DNA of 21,222 bases from Planctomycetota bacterium (GTDB taxonomy: Bacteria > Planctomycetota > UBA1135 > JALUZX01), in the NCBI GenBank assembly GCA_027011425.1, contig JALUZX010000628.1, positions 1 to 21,222 on the forward strand. The letters are read 5' to 3'. Numbering within the stretch: position 1 is the stretch's first letter; every line of letters starts with the position of its first letter. The position numbers were made by a program, and so were the translations under genes. The notes below the pieces were generated by a model that worked only from the letters and a program-made list of their open reading frames with translations, was not told the origin of the DNA and ran no database searches. Below are positions 8,572-15,943 of the stretch, piece after piece.

Positions 8572-9193
8572 GGTCGAATTCGGATCCTTTCTGGTCTATT
8601 CGCCGCGGGGCGTCTCACCTACATCGAAAAAGTCCAGTCGTTTGGTGCGTGCTGTCAAATGCGACCATCCTGGTATTGTGAGAAAAGCGGCGATTGCCTT
8701 AAAAAAGAGCAAGGAGGCTGAGAAGCTGGGCCTCTTCGATTTCTTTCGTGACGCAATCCTCGTTCCCGTTCCCGGTTGTGCGCCGATCAAGAAAGGGTAT
8801 CATTGGCCTGCGTTGCGGATTTGCCAAGAGTTGCAAAATGCAGGCTTGGCAAGGGTCGTTTATCAGGGTTTGGTAAGGGAGCATTCTGTTCCAAAATCCG
8901 CTTACGCCGCCCCTGGGGAAAGGCCCGGGCCAGAGGTGCACGTCCGATCTTTTACTTTCCATGGGATACCCGGGCTCTTTGAAAGAAAAATACTCCTGGT
9001 GGACGATGTCATTACCAAGGGCGCCACATTGCTTGCCGCCGCGACTGTGGTTTTGGAAAGTCCTGTTCCCTTGGATGTTCGTTGTTTCGCCCTGGTGAGG
9101 ACGATGGGACTTGTGCCGGACGTGGAAAAGATCGTCGACCCTTGTGTGGGAACCATCACCTGGGATGGATCGGATGTCCATCGATGGCCTTGA
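8561..9193 (+). CDS. ComF-like type I phosphoribosyltransferase, partner of the DprA-like gene
   Basis: The product is about 210 residues. The hallmark is the PRPP-binding loop ILLVDDVITKGATLLAA (residues 144-160: hydrophobics, two Asp, then a TKG(A)T phosphate loop). Upstream are VPVPG (68-72) and a basic segment near IKKGYHWPALRIC, as in ComF-like proteins. The N-terminus, GSFLVYSPRG, looks like a conserved cap. The start is uncertain: TTG 8561 has GAGG about ten bases upstream and overlaps the DprA-like gene by 11 bp; TTG 8537 is an alternative. G+C is visibly low (8641-8700 is 30/60, against about 70% in nuoN), which suggests acquisition by transfer. No substrate can be predicted. A hairpin terminator follows at 9237-9268. 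Confidence 0.8.
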   Translation: MISKVEFGSFLVYSPRGVSPTSKKSSRLVRAVKCDHPGIVRKAAIALKKSKEAEKLGLFDFFRDAILVPVPGCAPIKKGYHWPALRICQELQNAGLARVVYQGLVREHSVPKSAYAAPGERPGPEVHVRSFTFHGIPGLFERKILLVDDVITKGATLLAAATVVLESPVPLDVRCFALVRTMGLVPDVEKIVDPCVGTITWDGSDVHRWP

Positions 9194-9230
9194 TCCTCCT
9201 TGGAACTACTTCGGATGGTTGCGGAAGGCC

Positions 9231-9268
9231 AAAGAAAAAGGGGCGGAACGAAGGCGTTCCGCCCCTTT
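9231..9268 (-). terminator. Perfect 14-bp hairpin between convergent genes
   Basis: Arms 9237-9250 and 9255-9268 are perfectly complementary, with a four-base loop. Read on the minus strand, the stem is followed by a T-rich tract (CTTTTTCTTT), giving a classic intrinsic terminator for the secreted-protein gene that ends at 9303. On the plus strand the trailing tract is only TTTCC, so termination of the phosphoribosyltransferase transcript would be weaker. Confidence 0.8.
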
Positions 9269-9302
9269 CCTCATCCGGAGAGATCCGGCGAGGGCCCGGG
9301 TC

Positions 9303-10394
9303 TCAGTTGTGCCAGAACATCAGGGTGTCGCCCCGCTTTTTCCAGGGACCACTGTTGAAGAGGGGATCGGTGTCGGGGTTCACGCCGCCCGTGTAGTAGC
9401 TGTAGGCCATGGGGACCGGAATGCCGCCCGCGGCAGGGCCGATGATCCCGGTGAAGCAGTTGGAGAGGCCCAGGTTGACGGTGGTCCCTTTGACGTTGAT
9501 CAGGGCGAACTGGGCGTAGACGGGGGTGCCCGCGAAGAAGGCCTGGTTGGGGATGGGCCAGTTGGCCTTGACGGAGGACCCGGTAATCGGAAGGACCTGG
9601 GTCAGGTCGATGCTGCAGTAGATTTTGCATCCCTTGAAGCCCAGGGGGGTGAGGTCGAAGGGAAGGGGAATTCCCGAAAAGTTCTTCAGGCTGGTCCCGA
9701 TCCAGGCGAGGGCCGTTCCGGTCGTGGGGCTGAGGGAGGAAACCCTGGTGTAGAAGGCGCCTCCGACTTTCAACTGGCTGGAAATTCCGTAGATATAGTT
9801 CTTCTTGGCCGGGCAGCCCGCTCCCACGTACCCGGAGAGCCCGCCCGAGGTGGTTCCGTAGAAACGATCACAGTTGTAGGTGGCTATTTTGTTGCCCGTC
9901 TTGTCGTAGTTGCTGACTTCCACCAGGAAGTTTCCACCTTTGTAGGGGAAGGGCCTGTCGAGTTTGTGAATGAGGATGGGCTTCCAGGGATATTGGGGCA
10001 CCGTGACGGCGGGGAGGGAGATGATCCTCTTCCTGAAGACGATCGCGTGGTCTGCTCCCCGGTTGAGCTTGGGGTTCTTGCTCATCGTGGCGGAAGCGGC
10101 CTTGGTGTTGCTCATCTCGATCTGGGTGACGAGTTTCTTTGCGGCATAAGTGGCCGAGTAGCGCCCCTCGTGGCGGAAGGCCACGGCAAAGATGACCTTG
10201 CCGGCGGGAACGCCCATTGCCTTCTTGTCGATCACCTCCTGGTAGAGCATGTTGGTGTCGCGGTAGGGCTTGAAGTGCCAGGAGGAGCCCTCGATGTACT
10301 TGGCCTGCTTGGGCGCCGTGTCCAGAATGCCTTGAGAGAAGGCAAAGCTGGAGAGCCCGGCGAGGGCTAGGGGAAGAAGAATGCGTGCTTTCAT
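9303..10394 (-). CDS. Secreted protein of unknown function (Planctomycetota-type exported family)
   Basis: The 363-residue protein starts with a clear Sec signal peptide, MKARILLPLALAGLSSFAFS, with a likely signal peptidase I cut after Ser20 (AFS|Q). ATG 10394 is fixed by AAGGAG seven bases upstream; the frame is open further upstream but no signal peptide would result. The mature part is rich in Gly, Thr, Tyr and beta-prone segments, with no catalytic motif that I recognise. The N-terminal half (GVPAGKVIFAVAFRHEG, RGADHAIVFRK) and the C-terminal module (GCKIYCSIDLTQVLPI, then GTPVYAQFALINV, then LGLSNCF) resemble, from memory, an exported family abundant in Planctomycetota. It ends in a hydrophobic/aromatic LMFWHN. 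It probably functions outside the inner membrane; the role is unknown. The gene stands alone with its own putative promoter and terminator. Confidence 0.75.
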   Translation of the reverse strand: MKARILLPLALAGLSSFAFSQGILDTAPKQAKYIEGSSWHFKPYRDTNMLYQEVIDKKAMGVPAGKVIFAVAFRHEGRYSATYAAKKLVTQIEMSNTKAASATMSKNPKLNRGADHAIVFRKRIISLPAVTVPQYPWKPILIHKLDRPFPYKGGNFLVEVSNYDKTGNKIATYNCDRFYGTTSGGLSGYVGAGCPAKKNYIYGISSQLKVGGAFYTRVSSLSPTTGTALAWIGTSLKNFSGIPLPFDLTPLGFKGCKIYCSIDLTQVLPITGSSVKANWPIPNQAFFAGTPVYAQFALINVKGTTVNLGLSNCFTGIIGPAAGGIPVPMAYSYYTGGVNPDTDPLFNSGPWKKRGDTLMFWHN

Positions 10395-10446
10395 AGAGTT
10401 ACTCCTTGCTCTGAATGGGTTGGGGAAGAGTTTAAAAGGAACAGAC

Positions 10447-10465
10447 GCCCGGGCTGGCCCCGGGC
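10447..10465 (-). other. G+C-rich hairpin in the 5' leader of the secreted-protein gene
   Basis: Arms 10447-10453 (GCCCGGG) and 10459-10465 (CCCGGGC) pair perfectly around a five-base loop. It lies about 53 bases upstream of the ATG, between that start and the putative promoter at 10478-10505. In the direction of transcription it is followed by a short pyrimidine stretch (TTCCTTTT). It could stabilise the mRNA or act as a weak attenuator; this is inference. Confidence 0.4.
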
Positions 10466-10477
10466 TGAAAAGGGATA

Positions 10478-10505
10478 ATTGTAAGACTTTCAGAAGACAT
10501 GCAAA
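10478..10505 (-). promoter_or_regulatory. Putative sigma70-type promoter for the secreted-protein gene
   Basis: Reading the minus strand, TTTGCA (10500-10505) and TACAAT (10478-10483) are separated by 16 bases. TACAAT matches five of six consensus positions and TTTGCA four of six. An A/T-rich block (10507-10530) lies just upstream, like an UP element, in otherwise G+C-rich DNA. The leader would be about 75 bases. This was read by eye from a consensus, so it is tentative. Confidence 0.4.
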
Positions 10506-10596
10506 GTTCCTTGTTTTTAAAAAATAACTTCCAAGTTTGAGACACTTCAGGTCATGGGACCCCCTGTTCCCCCAGGCCTTGACTCCACCCATGAAT

Positions 10597-10623
10597 CCCC
10601 CTAACCCTGCAGGGGGGCTTTTT
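10597..10623 (+). terminator. Terminator-like hairpin on the plus strand
   Basis: CCCCC (10597-10601) can pair with GGGGG within 10612-10617, and the stem is followed by C and TTTTT (10619-10623). An alternative, shorter palindrome (CCCTGCAGGG, 10605-10614) competes for the same bases. The T tract gives plus-strand polarity, although both flanking protein genes are on the minus strand. It may protect against antisense transcription or end a short plus-strand RNA. It has no clear client gene. Confidence 0.4.
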
Positions 10624-10720
10624 GTAAGAAACAAGCAATGGGGCCTGTTCGGTCCGGGATTCGGTGGGTGCTTCGGGACCGGCCCCCGACGTCCCGGGAC
10701 GGGATCAGCGATCCGGGCCT

Positions 10721-11017
10721 TCAGGGAAGCAGGACCTCCCACTTTCCTTCCAGGGCCGCCCGGAAGGAGGGGCTGGTCCGGTGCCAGTCCACCAGGTCCA
10801 CCCGGAAGGGGAGGTCCGATTTGGAAAAGGCGTCTTTCAGGCGCGATAGGACGGCCCGGGGGATCTTGTCTTCCCCCACCAGCAGAAGGTCCAGGTCCGA
10901 ATAGGGCTGGGCCTTCCCTGTCGCCCGTGACCCGAAGACCCGCACTTCCACGCCGTGGAGATGGGCTTTCAGGATCTTCTTTACCAGGTCCATCTCTTCC
11001 GGGGTCAGGTCAATCAT
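10721..11017 (-). CDS. MntA-like minimal nucleotidyltransferase antitoxin
   Basis: The 98-residue protein is a minimal nucleotidyltransferase (MNT) domain. It has VFGSRATGKAQPYSDLDLLL, a GS-x10-DxD active site (Gly29-Ser30, Asp41, Asp43), and a third acidic residue at Asp74 in RVDLVDW. In characterised type VII toxin-antitoxin systems such enzymes add AMP to a tyrosine of the HepT partner and so silence it. ATG 11017 is chosen over ATG 11035 because a purine-rich GGAAGAGAGG directly precedes it. The start lies inside the end of the hepT-like gene (8-bp overlap), indicating translational coupling. All catalytic residues appear intact. It could instead belong to the HI0073 branch with a different role. 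Confidence 0.85.
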   Translation of the reverse strand: MIDLTPEEMDLVKKILKAHLHGVEVRVFGSRATGKAQPYSDLDLLLVGEDKIPRAVLSRLKDAFSKSDLPFRVDLVDWHRTSPSFRAALEGKWEVLLP

Positions 11018-11429
11018 TCCTCTCTTCCAGCGCATCCAGGAGAGCCCGGGCGTAATCTTTGAACCGGAGGGCGGCCTGGAAGACTTCTTCCGGCATTTCT
11101 TCGTCGTAGGTGTGGGAGGTGAGATTGCGGGCTTCGTGGAATGCCCACCAGGCTTTCACGTCGTCGACCAGGCGGTTCTCGGCGGCCACCCGGTAGAGAT
11201 CCTTCCGGGAGAGACCGTCCACGTTGGAACTGCCCAGGTTTTTCCGGAGCCATCGGCGGATGAACTTCCAGCAGAGTTCGTAGGTAAACTCGAAATGCTG
11301 GATCACTCCCGCCTGGATTCCTTTCCGGGGGACAGGGTCCAGGGAATCCATGAAGGCCTTGTTCGTTGCTACGGCAAGGAGGTCGTCGAAAGCTGTTATT
11401 GCCTTTTTCAAGCTCGTCAGGTCCAGCAT
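11010..11429 (-). CDS. HepT-like HEPN RNase toxin (HI0074 family)
   Basis: The 139-residue, all-helical protein resembles the nucleotidyltransferase substrate-binding HI0074 family of HEPN proteins. The segment RNLTSHTY carries the HEPN ribonuclease motif Rx4H (Arg101, His106) and the tyrosine (Tyr108) that MntA-type partners AMPylate, so the RX4HXY pattern is complete. Another conserved stretch is HFEFTYELCWKFIRRWL (residues 45-61). ATG 11429 has GGAGG six bases upstream. The toxin comes first, the antitoxin second, with overlap. The pair sits 31 bp downstream of the OPT transporter gene on the same strand, so read-through transcription is possible. Role as RNA-cleaving toxin is by family; activity here is inferred. 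Confidence 0.85.
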   Translation of the reverse strand: MLDLTSLKKAITAFDDLLAVATNKAFMDSLDPVPRKGIQAGVIQHFEFTYELCWKFIRRWLRKNLGSSNVDGLSRKDLYRVAAENRLVDDVKAWWAFHEARNLTSHTYDEEMPEEVFQAALRFKDYARALLDALEERND

Positions 11430-11460
11430 GATCGACCTCCGAGGACTGGCTGGATCCGGG

Positions 11461-13599
11461 TCAAATGTCTTCGCCCCTCGTTTCCTCCACGATGGGGTCC
11501 ACGTGGTTCTTCCGGCCCGTGCGGGCGTAGGTATAGAGGAAGAAGCAGAGCAGGATCATGGCGCCGATGGAGATCCATTCCCCCAGGGTCTCCAGGTTCT
11601 TGCCCCGAAGAAGGAAGAGTTGTTTTTTGATCGACTCGAAGACCGGGTAGCCCGTGCTCGAGACCGGGCAGATCCCCCTCTCCCAATCGACGACCAACAC
11701 CGAGCTGGGCCAGGATGCCAGAACGGCGTCCAGGATGCCCACGAGCCCGCCTCCGGCGATGAGGCCCGAGGCGATGAGGATGCCCTTGTCGTGGCCGGCC
11801 TTGGTGGCCTTGGGATCCTCTCCTTCCCGTTTCCGGCCCACGAGGTACGCCACGAAGCCCCCGATCATGACGGGCACGTTGAGCTGGATGGGGAGATACA
11901 TCCCCAGCGCGAAGGCCAGGGCCGGGATCCCCACCATGCGGAGGATCAGGGCGAAGATCACCCCGAGCCCGAAGAGGATCCACCGGATCCCCTGCTCCGG
12001 GTTCTTGCCCATGATCCCCTGGATGATCTCCTTCATGGCGCTGGCCTGGGGCGCGGGGAAATCGGCCGACCCGAAGTGGTTCTTGGAGAGGAGCCACATG
12101 GCCAGGGCGCAGGAAAGGGCGGCCGCCGCTGTTCCCACGAACTTCCAGAGGAGCTGGTTGCGCGGCGTTGCGCCGATCCAGTAGCCGATCTTCAGGTCCG
12201 AACTCAGGGCGCCCGAGGCGGCGAGGGCCGTGCAGACCACGCCTCCCACGATCAGGGCGACAGTCATTCCCTTGGGTCCCGTGAGGCCTATGGAGAGGAA
12301 GACGATGGCCGTGATGATCAGGGTCATCAAGGTCATGCCCGAGACCGGGTTGGTCCCGACCAGCGCGATGGCCCGGGCCGCCACGGGAGCGAAGAGGAAG
12401 GCGATGACCAGCACGATGGCGAGCCCCACCAGGGCCTGGGGAAGGCTGGTGCCCAGGACGAGCCAGAAGAAGCCCAGGGCCAGGGCGGAGAGAAGAACCA
12501 GGCCGATCCCCACTTCCTTCATGGTCAGGGAGCGCATGATCCTGGGAACCCCGCCTCCCTCCTCTCCGTGGTGGCCGAGACCTTTCATGCCGAAGGCGAT
12601 GGAGCGCATCATGGAGGGGAAGGCCGCGATGATCCCGATGATTCCCGCCCCGGCGATGCCACCGATGCCGATCATCCGCACGTAGGATGTGAAGACGTCG
12701 TCGATGGACATGGCCGAGAGAAGCCTGGTCCCAGGGGGCACGATCTGGGTGACGTAGGGGGCGAAGGCGTGCACGAGGGGAATCAGCACGAAGTAACTGA
12801 CGAAGCTCCCGGCGCAGATGATGGCGGCGTACTTGAGCCCGATGATGTAGCCCACGCCGGTGACGGCCGCCAGGTTGCTGATCCGGAGGGTCATGAACTG
12901 GGTCTCCAGGAACCCGCCGATGGTCATGAGCTTGCCCTGGGCGTCGTGGAGGAAGGGGATGGGCACGCTCTTGAAGTCGATCAGGTCCCGGAAGGCGTGG
13001 AGGGTCTGGCCGCAGAACTCGTAGAATCCGCCGAGAAGGGTGGAGATCACCAGCACCAGGGCCTGGCCGCTGGTCCCTTCGCTGGAGACCAGGATCTCCG
13101 TGGTGGCCGTGGCCTCGGGCCAGGGGAGCAGGCCGTGTTGTTCGGCCATGAAGTAGTGCCTGAGCGGCGTGAAGAAGAGAATGCCGTAGGAGCCGCCCAG
13201 GAATGCCGTGAGGGCCGTGACGTACCAGGATGGCGGAATCCCCAGCATGTAGAGGGCCGGGATGGTGAAGACCGCGCCCGCCACGACGTGGGAGGAGTTG
13301 GCCCCGATGGACTGGATGATCACGTTTTCCAGGATGGAACTCTTCCTGGAGTAGAATTTTCCCATCCCGATGGCCAGGATGGAGATGGGAATGGCCGCCT
13401 CGATGCCCTGGCCCACCTTGAGGGCCAGGTAGGCCGCCACCAGGGAGAAGAGCACCGTCATGGCGAGCCCGGTGACCACCGAGCGCAGGGTGATCTCGGG
13501 GAGGGTCGACTCCGTGGGGATCAAGGGCCGGTAGACTTCGCCGGGCTTCAGGGGGGTCTTCGCGTTGTCGGGAAGGCGGAATCCTTGGGTCTCCGTCAC
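11461..13599 (-). CDS. OPT-family oligopeptide transporter
   Basis: The 712-residue polytopic membrane protein has about 14-16 hydrophobic segments. It shows family landmarks near the N-terminus (ESTLPEITLRSVVTGL, then LALKVGQGIEAAIPISILA) and towards the C-terminal half (TALAASGALSSDLKIGYWIG followed by ATPRNQ). Bacterial OPT proteins are proton-coupled importers of oligopeptides or related compounds; the substrate is not predictable here. The start is GTG 13599, with AGGAGG five bases upstream. It lies 34 bp downstream of ndk and upstream of hepT-mntA. Together with aminotransferase and PEPCK upstream it suggests peptide-derived carbon use (inference). Length is normal for the family. Confidence 0.92.
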   Translation of the reverse strand: MTETQGFRLPDNAKTPLKPGEVYRPLIPTESTLPEITLRSVVTGLAMTVLFSLVAAYLALKVGQGIEAAIPISILAIGMGKFYSRKSSILENVIIQSIGANSSHVVAGAVFTIPALYMLGIPPSWYVTALTAFLGGSYGILFFTPLRHYFMAEQHGLLPWPEATATTEILVSSEGTSGQALVLVISTLLGGFYEFCGQTLHAFRDLIDFKSVPIPFLHDAQGKLMTIGGFLETQFMTLRISNLAAVTGVGYIIGLKYAAIICAGSFVSYFVLIPLVHAFAPYVTQIVPPGTRLLSAMSIDDVFTSYVRMIGIGGIAGAGIIGIIAAFPSMMRSIAFGMKGLGHHGEEGGGVPRIMRSLTMKEVGIGLVLLSALALGFFWLVLGTSLPQALVGLAIVLVIAFLFAPVAARAIALVGTNPVSGMTLMTLIITAIVFLSIGLTGPKGMTVALIVGGVVCTALAASGALSSDLKIGYWIGATPRNQLLWKFVGTAAAALSCALAMWLLSKNHFGSADFPAPQASAMKEIIQGIMGKNPEQGIRWILFGLGVIFALILRMVGIPALAFALGMYLPIQLNVPVMIGGFVAYLVGRKREGEDPKATKAGHDKGILIASGLIAGGGLVGILDAVLASWPSSVLVVDWERGICPVSSTGYPVFESIKKQLFLLRGKNLETLGEWISIGAMILLCFFLYTYARTGRKNHVDPIVEETRGEDI

Positions 13600-13633
13600 C
13601 TGGTCCTCCTGTCTTTTCCGGTGCTCCCGGGGA

Positions 13634-14089
13634 TCAGCTCCCCGATCTCCAGACCTCCTCGGGGTCGATCTCGAAGAGGTCGGCCCCGCCGAAGAAGAAG
13701 TGGACTTCCGTGGAGGCGTTCTCCACGGAATCCGAGCCGTGAACGGCGTTTTTCTCGATGGACGTCCCCAGGTCGCCCCGGATGGTCCCCTTGGGGGCTT
13801 TCCTGGGATCGGTGGGTCCCATGAGTTGGCGCCACCGTGCCACGGCGTTCTCCCCGCGGAGGGCGAGGAGCACCACCGGGCCGGAGGTCATGAAATCCAC
13901 CAGCGATTCGAAGAAGGGCTTGCCCCGGTGGACGTAGTAGAAATTCCGCGCCCGGGCGTGGCTGAGCCTCTCCATGCGGAGAGCCGCGATCTCCAGGCCC
14001 GCCGCCTCGATCCGGGAGAGGATCTCTCCCACCAGTTTCGACGCCACGGCGTCGGGCTTCACGATGGCCAGGGTGGTCTCTTTCGCCAT
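13634..14089 (-). CDS. ndk: Nucleoside diphosphate kinase
   Basis: Ndk transfers the gamma-phosphate of ATP to other NDPs through a phosphohistidine. The 151-residue product begins with the typical ETTLAIVKPDAV (Lys11) and has the active-site stretch NAVHGSDSVENA with His117. It also has GPTDPRKAPKGTIRGDLG, part of the nucleotide-binding region. The C-terminus (HFFFGGADLFEIDPEEVW) is somewhat longer than in E. coli, as in many other bacteria. ATG 14089 follows the PEPCK stop by 3 bp, so the two are probably co-translated. Placement next to PEPCK may help to balance nucleotide pools, which is inference. Confidence 0.97.
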   Translation of the reverse strand: MAKETTLAIVKPDAVASKLVGEILSRIEAAGLEIAALRMERLSHARARNFYYVHRGKPFFESLVDFMTSGPVVLLALRGENAVARWRQLMGPTDPRKAPKGTIRGDLGTSIEKNAVHGSDSVENASTEVHFFFGGADLFEIDPEEVWRSGS

Positions 14090-14092
14090 GGG

Positions 14093-15931
14093 TTACAGGT
14101 ACCTCCAGCCGGGCCGCCGGGAGGGCCTCTTCAAAGGGTCGCGCGGAGGCTCGTCCCCGCCGGCGGATCCCCGGGACGGCGGGGGGGCGTAGCCCGTGAA
14201 GGATCGCTTGCCGGCGGCGATGGCGAAGGTCCGCTCCGCCGCCTCGACGATCTCGGGCTTCAAGCCTTCCCGTGCCACCTCCTCGGTGAACTTCCGCCGC
14301 CCTTCCACCAGGTCCTCGATGTAGGCCCGGATCTGCTCCTCGGAGTAGAAGTTCCTGGGATTCCAGTGGGAGAGATCCCCTCCTTCGCAGGAGACGATGC
14401 TCCTGGTGCCCAGGATGCCCGGGGCGTAGCGGTTGGTTCCCCGGAAATCCCCCCTCTGGATGGCGGCCATGAGTTCCAGGGGGACCCGCTCCACCTTCCG
14501 GACGACCCGCTTGACCGTCTTTCCGCCTTCCCGGGAGGTCTCGATGATCTCTCCCATTCCGCCCGTGTTGTATTGCATGAACTTGACCTTGCCCGGGTAG
14601 CGGGAGACCAGGCCCATGACGATGTCGTGGAACTGGTTCACCTTGGCCGCCCGGGAGCCCACGATGAAGGGGTCGGTTCCCACGATCCGGACGGACTCCC
14701 CGGCCTTGGCCGGGTTGGAGGCGTAGCTGTGGGTCGATTCCCCCCAGAGGTAGGCGAGCACCGCCTCCTCGGGGGTCAGCTCCTGGGCGAAGCTCATGAT
14801 GGTGTGCCTTCTCGTGATGAAGGCGAACATGAGACCGTCCAGTTCCTCCAGGGAGGGGAGGTTGATCGTCTTGGCGCTGATGCAGATTTTCCTGTGGCCC
14901 CGCTTGATCTTGAGCTGGTTCCTCTGGACGATGCCCCGCCCGTTCTTGCAGAGGCTCTCGTCCAGGAAGAGAAGCTCGCCCTTGTGGTTCACCATGACGT
15001 TTTCCAGGAGGGCCGACCGGTGGCTCAGGGCGTGGTACATGGCCTCCTGCTGCTCGGGGACCACGTCGGTCTTCACGTAGAAGCCCGCCTCGGAGCCCAG
15101 GGCGGAGCCGTCGGGGGAGAGGAAGACGATGTCGTCCTGGGCCACCTCGGTCCGCTCGCCGGCGGCGTAGTCCATGTGGAGCTGGTGGCAGGACCAGGTG
15201 GATTTTCCCGTGGCCGTAAGCCCGAAGATCAGGCAGCCCCAGCGCTTGAGCCGGCCCGTGGCGGCGTCCTTGGCGGTGACTACCTTGGAGCCTGCGTGGA
15301 GGCCGAGCATCCCCATGCCACTCGCCGTATACATGGCCTGGCGGAGGAAGCCTTTCTTGTCCTCACCCATGTAGTCGCTTCCGAGAACCACGGTGATCCC
15401 GTGTTCGGGGAGCATGAGGACCTTCTGGTCCATGTGGTGCTCCTCGGGGATATGGATCAGCGTGAATCCGGGCCCGGGGCGCTTCCGGGAGGGGGGCGCC
15501 ATGGTGTTCCCCCACATGAAGGCCAGCCTGGCGTTCTTGGGGTCGGCCGTGGACACGAAGAGGTTGCAGTCGGGGTTGAACCTCTCGTTGTCCCCCATCC
15601 GGCGCCGCAGGTGGATGAAGGGGAGGGTCTCCAGGAGGTGGAGGACCTTTTCGAAGGTCTTGGGCGCGTCCTGGATGATGGACTCCTGCAAGGGCGTCGG
15701 GTTGGGAAGGCGGACCTTCTCGGGTCCCAGGTAGACCGTCTTGGGCGCGATCCGGCTGGAGACGCAGGATCGCCAGACCAGGGAGCCGTTCTTGGTGTGG
15801 AAGGCCGTCTGTTCGGCCAGGGGCTCGATCTCCTCCAGGGTCAAGGTCTGGATGTTCCTGCGTCTTTCCAGGTCCCGCAGGGCCCCGGCGAAGCGGTCGT
15901 AAGCGGCCAGGTCGTAGATGTCGGTCCTCAT
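14093..15931 (-). CDS. Divergent ATP-type phosphoenolpyruvate carboxykinase
   Basis: The 612-residue protein has PEPCK landmarks in order. GSDYMGEDKK (184-193) and LHAGSK (His212) match the metal-binding Lys and His, at the same 19-residue spacing as Lys213/His232 of the E. coli enzyme. IFGLTATGKST (P-loop, Lys243) is followed by VAQDDIVFL (Asp266/267), EAGFYVKTD (282-290) and LTPEEAVLAYLWG (385-397). ATP-type PEPCK converts oxaloacetate and ATP to PEP, CO2 and ADP. It departs from the classic sequence around the P-loop (ATGKST instead of SGTGKTT) and is longer than the usual 540 or so, with a basic, Pro-rich tail. ATG 15931 lies 12 bp after the stop of the aminotransferase fusion. I am sure of the superfamily, less sure that activity is unchanged. 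Confidence 0.8.
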   Translation of the reverse strand: MRTDIYDLAAYDRFAGALRDLERRRNIQTLTLEEIEPLAEQTAFHTKNGSLVWRSCVSSRIAPKTVYLGPEKVRLPNPTPLQESIIQDAPKTFEKVLHLLETLPFIHLRRRMGDNERFNPDCNLFVSTADPKNARLAFMWGNTMAPPSRKRPGPGFTLIHIPEEHHMDQKVLMLPEHGITVVLGSDYMGEDKKGFLRQAMYTASGMGMLGLHAGSKVVTAKDAATGRLKRWGCLIFGLTATGKSTWSCHQLHMDYAAGERTEVAQDDIVFLSPDGSALGSEAGFYVKTDVVPEQQEAMYHALSHRSALLENVMVNHKGELLFLDESLCKNGRGIVQRNQLKIKRGHRKICISAKTINLPSLEELDGLMFAFITRRHTIMSFAQELTPEEAVLAYLWGESTHSYASNPAKAGESVRIVGTDPFIVGSRAAKVNQFHDIVMGLVSRYPGKVKFMQYNTGGMGEIIETSREGGKTVKRVVRKVERVPLELMAAIQRGDFRGTNRYAPGILGTRSIVSCEGGDLSHWNPRNFYSEEQIRAYIEDLVEGRRKFTEEVAREGLKPEIVEAAERTFAIAAGKRSFTGYAPPPSRGSAGGDEPPRDPLKRPSRRPGWRYL

Positions 15932-15943
15932 CGGGCAAGCACC

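Larger units (their letters stand above)
10395..10720. other. 326-bp intergenic region
   Basis: This gap separates the start of the secreted-protein gene from the end of the mntA-like gene. It holds the leader hairpin (10447-10465), a putative minus-strand promoter (10478-10505), an A/T-rich block, and a plus-strand terminator-like hairpin (10597-10623). I see no convincing coding sequence. Frames open here are extensions of neighbouring frames without a ribosome-binding site. Confidence 0.6.

Noticed and set aside
10395..10742. N-terminal extension of the secreted protein to 10742
   Set aside because: The internal ATG at 10394 has a strong ribosome-binding site and begins a signal peptide. 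The extension covers the promoter and is not protein-like.
11350..13824. An 824-codon plus-strand frame
   Set aside because: It lies antisense to the OPT transporter and shows shadow composition.
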